A stretch of DNA of 64,000 bases from assembly GCA_010015745.1 (NCBI GenBank), contig ML978261.1, positions 42,695-106,694 of the forward strand, given 5' to 3'. The position numbers and the translations under genes were made by a program. This document shows, in pieces, positions 55,747 through 64,000 of the stretch. The notes beneath the pieces were generated by a model, which saw nothing but the letters and a program-made list of their open reading frames with translations, was not told the origin of the DNA and did no database searches. Origin of the DNA: Setomelanomma holmii. Taxonomy: Eukaryota; Ascomycota; Dothideomycetes; Pleosporales; Phaeosphaeriaceae. Every line of letters starts with the position of its first letter. Position 1 is the stretch's first letter.

Positions 55747-57433
55747 TCACCCAATATGGCTGGGCTTGCTCTCGACCATGCTGTCGGGCCTCACTAGCTT
55801 ATTTTCCTGTGGGAAGTCGCTCTGCACGCGCTCCTCCAGTTGTATTTCAGGGTCGTCATCTCGAGTGCTCCTGGAGCTGGTCCAAGTATCTTTCCTGTAA
55901 AGGTCTCGTTCTGGTTGGTAGGGCACATGCCTGCCAGTGAGCTTGGACTTGATGGATGCATATGCTCGTCTGCTCTCTGCCCGCGTGGTGTAGATGTAGA
56001 TGGTGGCATTCCACGCGCCCTGTAGGGGCAAGACGATTGCCGAGATGATATTCAGTGCAAAGCTCGGTTTGTCCTTGTGGATGAACTGGTACAAACGATT
56101 GCAGGTGCTGGGGACCCAGACAACAAAGAGGGCGATAAACATGAGGAAGGCCACCTTTAGGTACATGAATGCCGCTTCGTTGCCAACCGCCTTCTTGAGG
56201 CGTGAGCGCCGATGATTATTCGCGGCGGAAGCAGGTTGAGGTGGGAGCGTCACAGGCTCGTCGTGTTGATTCGCGGCAAAAGCCGTAGCTCTGTAGCCGC
56301 TCTTTGTTCCATCATCGGGCTCGTGCGGGCCAGACCGAGTTGCTGTCGACCGCTTATCGTCGCGGGAGATGCGCGAGGTTCGGATCGCATCCGAAGAAAG
56401 TACCTCGGTCTCGCGACAAGGGCTAGTCCTGGACAGGTTCTTGGTGCTCGAGTAAGAGCTGAGAGATTCGTGATCGCCGTCGCAGGATATGCGATGCGAG
56501 CCATGATCCGGATCATGAACGTCGTGCTGGATTTGTGTCGTCACAACGATGTTCTTGCCAGCGGCAAATGGGTTGATAGTAGCATCGTTGACGACGGTGG
56601 ACCTTCTGTTTTCGGACGCTCGCTTTGACTCTTTAGCAAAGAATCTTAGGAGGGCTCCTTTGCGGAATATCTTGATTCCAGTAGCAACGTAAATCGTCAG
56701 GGTGGCGGCTATGACAATCCTACGGATGCTTAGCATATGATACTGCTCAGATCTATCAGGGATTGTACATACCACACCGGGCCGTAGAAGAAGGCAATGC
56801 GCATCCAGTCGACATCTTTGGTGACCCAACACCAAAGCTGCGTTATTGTTAGCATCAGCCAAAGCTATTTGAATGAGCAATGAGGTGTCGTACCGTTGCG
56901 GAGCCAATTATGCGGGTTTGGCTATGGTGATCCAGGATCACATAGACCATGGCTGGTACCATTGGAATACCGTAGGCAAAGAGTAGATACCACTTCTCCA
57001 GACGGCGCAGCTGTTGAGCATCATAGCCATACCAAAATACGAGGAACACATTCGTGGCCATGCAGAACACCTGTTCACCGTTATTGATAGTCCTACATAC
57101 GTAGTGGTTACTTACCCAAAGTGAGTCTGCCATCATGAACCACTGAATAAGGACTCCTTGAAACTCGCACAATGGAGACAGTGCGCCTGGGTCCTTGGGG
57201 ATGCCGGAAGTCGAGATGAGAGTCGCAACATTTGCCATAATGTTCCCTATTGTGGCGTAGAAGACGAGGCGGTTGATTGGTTTCCGAAACCAGTTGAAGC
57301 TCAAGAAGGTGGTGATGATATAGCAAGACCCCATGAGAGAGAGGACCGACATCGTCCTCGCGCAGATCTCGATAGCACGAATCTGGTCAGGAAGTAACGC
57401 GCCCACGCGCGCTTTCGCTGCCATCTGTGTCAT
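55747..57433 (-). CDS. cAMP-receptor-like (Crl) G-protein-coupled receptor
   Basis: Four exons (57433-57116, 57070-56894, 56837-56773, 56719-55747) give 510 residues with phase kept at each junction. Seven hydrophobic helices are visible, including LSLMGSCYIITTFLSFNW, LVFYATIGNIMANVATLIS, FMMADSLWVFCMATNVFLVF, WYLLFAYGIPMVPAMVYVIL, IVIAATLTIYVATGIKIF and FMYLKVAFLMFIALFVVWVP. NRLVFYATIGN, WVPSTCNRLYQF and the LQGAWNATIYIYT end are typical of the Dictyostelium cAMP receptor/Crl class in filamentous fungi. The third inner loop is very long (about 170 residues), basic and Ser-rich, a likely site of G-protein coupling and phosphorylation. The ligand is unknown; homologues act in growth, nutrient sensing or virulence. 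Confidence 0.9.
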
Positions 57434-60273
57434 ATTTTCGAGGTTGACCTGGGAGCAAAGTTGGTGTTAAGGGTTGAGAAGGGTGCGCATTGAGAGCAAT
57501 TTTGTCTTGGTATGCGGTTCCAATACAGCCTTCAAGGTTGATGAAGTGATCGTTGAAATAATAACAGGACTACCGAGCGCGGACGATCCGGATCTGCTGT
57601 GGCCCAGCTCTAGGTGGGGGCCCTGTTGTCGCTAAGCCGCAGGGTCCGTGGAGGTGAAAGAGAGAGGCGCAATGCGTCCGATTGGGAAGGCGCTACTGCC
57701 GAGAAGGGATGAACGGCGAATCCTGGGGGAGGGCTGGACGATGACCGAATATGCAGACAAAGCGATGCCGTATGTAGTGACGTGCCTCGGGCTCATATGT
57801 AAGTCGACGGTGCTCCAGACTAAGATCCCACTTTTTGTGGCAGGGTGAGCGATCTGTGAGCACCAGTGTACAGGTCGCCTAGCGAGGGATACGGCTTAAT
57901 GGTGAGCCCTTGGTCGCAACGTTGTACAGGACTCAAGGGGAAAGAAACAGACGCGAGCCGGAAAACGGGCTCGTGTGACCCAACCTTAACCAAATGAGAA
58001 ACAGTGTAATGCCAACAATGCGATCATTCCGCGTGTAGTGTATCGCAGTGCAAAGGACGGTCGGAAGTGACTTGAGAACTGTACAATGTGAAAAGGACAA
58101 AGCAGCACGAGGCTATCATCAACCTAGATTTACGATCTATAGACTCTCATATACTGAATCGAACGCCACGGCAGCTGTAGATGGACAATGAATATAGCCA
58201 TTGCGACGAATGATGGCTTGCGCAGCCAGTCGGCCACATTGCTCATGATGGCTGCGAACGGGCACCTGCGGTCGCCATGCACCGGCACATGGTGCGCGAG
58301 TGTGCGGCATGCAGGCCTCGAGCGCGCTGTCATCCAGAGCGGCGTCGTGTTACACCAATAGACGTGTATGAAGTCGTGGGGCAGTGCGGTTCAAACGGGC
58401 GACGACAGACGAGGCAGAGGCATCTGTCAGCTTCCCCGCAGCTGGTCCGTGTCCTTCACCCGTTGTCAAACCAGGCCAACCCTCCTTCTTCACACCTTAG
58501 TGCCCGCGCATAAGGCTACGACCATGCTCGCTGGACCAAGTGGGGCAGGAAACGGGTCCTCGGGACTGCCCACCAGGTTTTCCTAGCCGGAGCTACTGCA
58601 CGGAAACATTCATCGTTTGCTTACTGTTCCCTCCGGGCGTCTACATCGGCATACACGATTACCACTGCCTTGATTCCAAACGAGGCCCATCCGAACACGC
58701 CAACTCAATTAGACTTGGTCTGTTCTCTTCACTATTCTCCAAAGTTAATATCCAGGTCTGGAGCTATGAGAGAGCTGTGATGCAGGGACCATCTGCGCGA
58801 GACAAAGCGAAACCCTTACTCAATGCCATCTTTCGACCGCATGCCATGTCGCCAAGTTGCCATGCCGGCCGTTTCTTTGTCGCGCGGTACTGGTCGCTAA
58901 TCCTAGCATCATCCTCGTGGACATCACATGCATGCATTTAGTGCATATTCGGCTATAGCGGCGAATCATCTCCTGATTTCCTACGCCCATAGTTTTGGCC
59001 GACGACTTCTGGTCAATGAGGTGCAAAATGCAGATCAAGAAGAGACTACGCTAGAAACGCTAGTTGCGGATAGGTTGTGGAAAAGAAAAGCAACCCTTGT
59101 TCTAAAAATGCCGGTGTGCATCGTTCTCGGGCAGTGCAACTTCCAAAGCACTGGACCCCAAGTAAGCCATGCTGATGACCGCAAAGCTTCTATGCTTGAG
59201 CCGTTGCTTGCGACATCGGGAAATCTTGCACATGCCGGCATCGCCCCGTCCATAGGATCCACGCATATACTTCGATCGACATTGGGGTTCAGGCATTCTG
59301 AAGGGCCCGCGGTAGAGGCAGGTCTGCCTTGGTGCAGTCTACTTCTGAGCGGCTTGACTTTCTCTTCTGGCGGGATGTTTATGCCACGAGAATTGCCAAA
59401 AGACATACATTGACGGGCCAAGACCTCTCAAGGGAGAACGAGCCCCGCATGGGGAAGCTGCTGTGACTCGTTCCTTGAGTACACACGCAATGCTCTGCAG
59501 AACGCGCTTCTGAGCCGAGTGCCACTATCAACTCTCGACATGAACAATGCGTCTAAGCCTACAGGGCTGCGGCTGCTGGCAGGTCTGAGCGTCGCCAAGC
59601 ATTTTAGGTCCTCGCAAATGCACCTCGCATATGCTTCACGCCTCAGCCTCCACAATCCCTACAAATCCACGTGGCTTATACTTTGGGCACGAGCCATGAC
59701 CAAGACATCATCACACGATGAGTGCTTTTCCAGCTGTTGATCGTTCCCACTGAGGCAATTCGGACAAAGAGACATTACCAATACACTGGATAGGTGAGCG
59801 CGGTCAGCTCAGACGAGGACAATAGCATTGGATGGCGACTCGAACCTAGGATAGCTTCATTGTTCTATCTTTGAGTCATGCTCCTACTGGCTGAGAGAAT
59901 ATCTGAACGCGATGATCCAATCACAATCAGAACAGCCACCTTGAAAGCTCCCCAGATGGTACCCTAGCAGTCAGCACGATCCGAGTCGTCACATGTTGAA
60001 CGTCTTTAGGTACTTGCAAGCACATGCTTCGCATTGTATAGGCACACTGCGAAACGATCGACGCAGTCTAGGAAGCCTTGACTCAACGCCAATGCACAGC
60101 AACGGATACCTAGCTTAGCTATTGGCAATCGCGGGTGGCACCGCAACAACGACATGCTTCTCCACCACTTGAGCAAGAGGCATCATGATCCTACGATCCT
60201 ATTTGTTTTCAGAGCTAAACGTCCATGAAGTTACGAACTCCAGCCACTGAGCGTGGATGTAGGGACTCCCCAC
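57434..60273. other. largest gene-poor interval of the window
   Basis: About 2.8 kb without a supported gene. Overlapping frames at 58928-59421 on both strands look random. The left part should be the GPCR promoter. The base composition looks unremarkable. Confidence 0.4.
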
Positions 60274-61333
60274 TCACGTAGCAGCCGTCGCCGCCTCAGT
60301 CTGCTTTACTTCCGCAGCTTCACCACCCTTCTCTCCCCTTCTTTGCTTCCCCGAAACAAGATACACATTGGCCCTGGTATCCAACAACGGATCATCACTC
60401 GCCTCCACGCCCTCGACCCTCGGAATCGGATCGAAGATGATATGCTTCTGCTCCTTCAAGCTCTCCTCCTCGCTGAGCGACTTGTCAATCTGGATAGCAC
60501 CCAATTCGACAAACTTGCGCTCCTCGGGCCAAATCTCCTGCGCATTGTCCGTCACATCGCCTTCCTCGGCGATCTGAGCGAGCAGTTTGAACTCAATAGG
60601 TCCGGATTCCAGACGCTTGGGCGTCTCGTCGAAGAGGTACTTAGCTGATCTACTCTTCAAGTCCTCATCTGAGACGTATTGTTCACCAGCGACAGGGACG
60701 ATGCGGTATCTCAGCGCCGTGACTTTACCATCTTTGACGAACTTGAAAGCGTTCACACCAAAGTAGTGCTGTGTCGCGAAGCTGACGGGACTGGGCTTGG
60801 GGTCCTGCAAGAACCGCACGGTCTCGGGATGTCGGCCGAGGAACTCAGGCACGGCTTCTGCGGCGTTAGGGCCGGTGGCTGCTTTTAGGAATTCAAGGAA
60901 TTCGGCGCCGGTGCGGGTGGGGAAGTATTTTGTTGAGTGTGCGACGATGTCGGTGTGTGCACGTCTGCCGTTAACATCGGGGAGATGAAAGCGAATCGCG
61001 ATGCCGCGAGGATTGCCATTTGCATCTGTGTCTGGAATATCTGGGATGCCAGTTGACGAGCTGAAGCGGACGGTAATCGGTGTAGACGCGCTGTTGAAGT
61101 GTGGCGCGGACGTTAGGCTGGAGGCGTCGGTAGAGGGTGTGAAGGTTCCGGTAATAAGATGGCCTTTTGCGTGGGCTGTGGAGATGTCAGGTTGAGATGC
61201 GGGTTGAGGGACGTTATGCAAGGGATGAAGACTTACCTGGTCGGAAGCCTGGATGGGGCCCAGCAGCGCCGCGCATGGTGGTAACGAGGCCATTGCTGGT
61301 CTCGAGGACTTGGGAGTCTGTTGACAGTGGCAT
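60274..61333 (-). CDS. catalase-like heme protein (srpA type)
   Basis: Exons 61333-61237 and 61175-60274, with a 61-bp intron, give 332 residues. It is shorter than classical catalases and fits the srpA/catalase-related peroxidase group. The distal-His motif is PAHAKGHLITGTFTPS at the splice junction. PITVRFSSSTGIPDIPD and NPRGIAIRFHLPD follow, matching the catalase VRFS...D...RG(F/I)A block. FLQDPKPSPVSFATQHYFGV and DPLLDTRANVYLVSGKQRR near the end carry the candidate proximal heme Tyr. It probably breaks down hydrogen peroxide or organic peroxides. No signal or peroxisomal SKL-type C-terminus is present (ends ATAAT), so a cytosolic site is likely. Confidence 0.88.
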
Positions 61334-61907
61334 ATTGCGTGACTCTCGCGTCTTTCGAAATACAGTTGAAGATAGTACTTCGCGTAGTGATAGATGAGCA
61401 TGAATGGAAGTGTTCACTACATATAGCAGCCCAATTGATTAAATATTTTCCTAGCTTCATAACACCCCATATTCAAACTCAATCTCTACCGGCACACATT
61501 CCAAATCGCACCAAAATGATGTCTTATCGCGTTGCTCGCGTACCCGAATACTAACAAGGCCGCGATTGCCCAATGTCCTATTCGTTACCGCCATTCAGCC
61601 GCTAGTCAAATGCCATGGACCTGATTCGTTGGTCTACTCGTAGAAGCCAAGCTGACAGCAGCTTACGTGCATGACGCAACACAAATATGTGGGTTGTAAA
61701 TGAACAGGAACAAGCGTGTGATTTGGTAAGCCAAAGAAGAGCAGATCCGCAAGATTAGGTAAGGAGGGGTGATTACTGATGTGATGGAACTGGTTGGACC
61801 TTCCAAACTTGGTTGAGCGATACTTCCGTTGCGAAGCATCATCAACTTGAAAGTTTCAGCAAGGCTCTAAATATTGTGTCTAGCATCTAAAACATGTCGC
61901 CTCCAAG
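61334..61907. other. intergenic region
   Basis: Promoter of the catalase-like gene and 3' flank of the acid phosphatase gene. Nothing else is supported. Confidence 0.45.
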
Positions 61908-63463
61908 TTACGATGCACAAAACTCAACCACCTTCCTCGCCCTCTGCCCAACCAGTCCTTCCACATATCCCAGAAACACACCCAATGCCAACATATCCAC
62001 CTTCCCCAGACTCGGATTCGAGCTCTTCAACACTTGTCCTCCCCATAAAATCCTAACATAGCTCTTCCCATCGCTCTTCTTCCGATAAATCTCAAATACA
62101 ACCTCACTCCCCATGCCCACCCATACCATCTGCTCGACCTGCAAAATACTTAAGAGCCGCGACACAGAGCCATCGTGCGCGACGTTATGTCTGTATATCG
62201 TGCTCGAAGCGCCGGAAACCGCGGAGCGAATGTTGACCGCCAGTTCGGCGAGATATACGCCATACGATCCGACTGCTGCTTGTAGCGATTGCGGACTGTC
62301 GCGGTGGATGAACGAGTACTCGTACTGGCCGAGACGGTAGACGGTATCTGCTTGAGCCTGGCTCACGCAAGCGTTTGTGTTGTTGATGTTACAAGGTAAA
62401 GGTTTCGTGTGGCATTGGCGAGCGGAGAGATTATCGTAGTAGTGATCGAAGGACTTGTGCCAATCGGTTGAGTCGTTTAGTATTCCCGAGATTGCGTCCA
62501 AGGAGTCGAAGAGTGGTTTTGCGGCTGTCAAGTGCGCGGTCCAGTTAGACGCTTTATTGCCGACGCCGTAGGTGCTGTATAGAGAGGACGCTTTTGAGCA
62601 TGTGTATTGCGGTTCGAGAGAGTCGATGCCGGTGGGTTGGATTTTGAGAGGGACGGTTGAGCTGGGGGCGTACATTCCATCGATGAGCATACCAGCGACT
62701 TGAGACGTGATTTGGTTGTTAGTAACGCGGAAGGAGACTTTGTCGTTCAAGTTGTCCGGCAGGAAACCTAGGAGATCATGGTATACGCCATAAAGGTCTT
62801 TGCCATGTTGCCAGGAATCGTCCAATCCACCCCGGGTGATTTGCGGGAATTGACAGCTGCCATTAAAGCCATTCTGCGGGAAAGGATTTACGTCATTTGT
62901 GTATACACTCCAGTATGTTGCTGCGGACTCATTGCCATTAGGCTTGAGCGGCTGGCCATAGTAGAATAGTCCTTGGTTATCGCAATTCCATGTGTACGAC
63001 TCCTTGGGGAAGGTGTTGGATGCGTATGGCGTTCGTTTGTGATGGCGATGAATACTTTGATAGTCAGTGTCGATGTCGAGATAAGATACATGGCGCGGCA
63101 CACTTACACCTCGACATAGCGCAACTCATAGTCATGATCAACCCGAGGATACTCTGGCCTCCTAACGTGAGGCATATTACACCAATTATAAGTCCCATAC
63201 GGGACGCCATTGGGCAATTGCGAACTGTTGAAAACGAATCCATTCGTTTCATTACCCTTCAAAACCTGTCTAAGATCATTGATCCAACTCTTCTTTGGCG
63301 GATACCAACCCAGATCCACAGTGAAATTCTGTGCAGTAACAGTTGATCCTAACACAAAGGGGATTATAGACTTGACGGAAGGCATAGTGATGGAACTAAA
63401 GAGAGTATATGCAGTGCAGACTAAAACAATGATGGAGGATGCAACGAGGCGGACATGGTGCAT
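61908..63463 (-). CDS. secreted histidine acid phosphatase family protein
   Basis: Exons 63463-63108 and 63054-61908, with a 53-bp intron, give 500 residues from the first ATG. A second ATG 26 codons later begins a classical signal peptide (MPSVKSIIPFVLGSTVTAQ), so 474 residues is equally likely. The catalytic-His motif is VEVIHRHHKRTPYASNTFP, joined across the intron; the usual RHGxRxP has become RHHKRTP. The proton-donor motif is RHNVAHDGSV near the C-terminus. Cys residues and N-glycosylation sequons (NGSC, NDST) are frequent, as expected for a secreted enzyme. It probably releases phosphate from organic esters; specificity is unknown. Confidence 0.87.
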
Positions 63464-64000
63464 GGCGCCTTTATGACTGGACCGTTAAGCAACGGTGTGG
63501 ATGTCCATTACGGATGGAGATTGGTGCCGGTTGATGAGATTCGGGATGGAAGAGACGATGAGCGGATTTGGTGGATGCGCAATGCACGCGTTGGTGTTGG
63601 GGCCTGTGATTGGTCGGATGGAGATAGACACACTTCGGCTCCATCTTCGAAGTCGGATCATGTCAAGGTGGGTAAACAGTGCGCATGCAGGAAGAATTGA
63701 AGGATTAGACTGAAGTTGTATTGTGTATGTATGTATGTATGTATGTATTGTTTAACGTCCTATGAAAGCCTCCCAGGGGGCATGAAAGACGGGTAGCGCC
63801 CTGACTGTACTCAGGTGCTCCTATTCTTTGGGTGTTGGCAGTGTGTGCAGTCTGGTAGGGTAATTTCCGCCAGTTGAAAAGACTCTATCTAGGTTCTGGG
63901 CCGTAGGGCCAGGGATGTGTTGAGCAATGAAGCAGAGCTCTTGTTCTGGGGCCAGTGGGCCTGGGGCGTTAGCGTTAAAGCTGGGGGAGGGGGTATGAAG
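63464..64000. other. intergenic, right edge of window
   Basis: Upstream flank of the acid phosphatase gene, containing a short GTAT microsatellite. No other gene is seen. Confidence 0.45.
63725..63748. repeat. (GTAT)6 microsatellite
   Basis: Six perfect copies of GTAT lie about 260 bp upstream of the acid phosphatase ATG. Confidence 0.9.

Noticed and set aside
58928..59421. Overlapping open frames on both strands
   Set aside because: Neither frame shows domains or splice-supported extension, so both look like chance.

Overview
The window is from a filamentous ascomycete, most probably a Dothideomycete. Genes are split by many short GT-AG introns (45-110 bp, often with CTAAC/CTGAT-like branch sites). 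Families include heterokaryon-incompatibility (HET) proteins, a Zn2Cys6 regulator, a SUR7-type membrane protein, a crl-type GPCR, an Alt a 1-like secreted protein and a pogo-class transposon. Coordinates come from reading frames and splice-site phase by eye; no alignment or database search was run.

Layout. 1-12 kb is accessory: the end of an alpha/beta hydrolase, one HET gene (612-2607), a broken HET gene on the other strand (2901-4985), an FMN-dependent 2-hydroxy-acid dehydrogenase next to a Zn2Cys6 factor (5631-9220), and a dead pogo/Fot1-like element (9786-11745) whose transposase carries many stops that fit C-to-T mutation. 12.5-29 kb is mostly intact: a large Ser/Thr-rich secreted repeat protein, an RBR ubiquitin ligase, a PAP2 lipid phosphatase, a membrane alpha/beta hydrolase, a SUR7 protein and peptide:N-glycanase.

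31.2-43.3 kb is a second accessory island, lying between PNG1 and ERG4. It holds a HET gene with a damaged 5' half, an unrecognised HR/DQ-rich gene with two stops in one long frame, an intact P-loop GTPase with a C-terminal membrane anchor, a broken Hsp70-like ATPase, an intact Alt a 1-like secreted protein, an unrecognised fragment, and a HET gene with an internal deletion and a nonsense codon. Several lesions fit C-to-T/G-to-A change, so repeat-induced point mutation or relaxed selection may have worked here.

43.8-64 kb returns to conserved genes: ERG4 sterol reductase, ribosomal protein eL37, a Vps62-domain secreted protein, a three-TM protein, a GNAT acetyltransferase, an F-box protein, a cAMP-receptor-like GPCR, an srpA-type catalase-like protein and a histidine acid phosphatase. 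No tRNA, rRNA or CRISPR was found. The most interesting part is the HET/GTPase/Hsp70-like island, which resembles a decaying self/non-self recognition locus.
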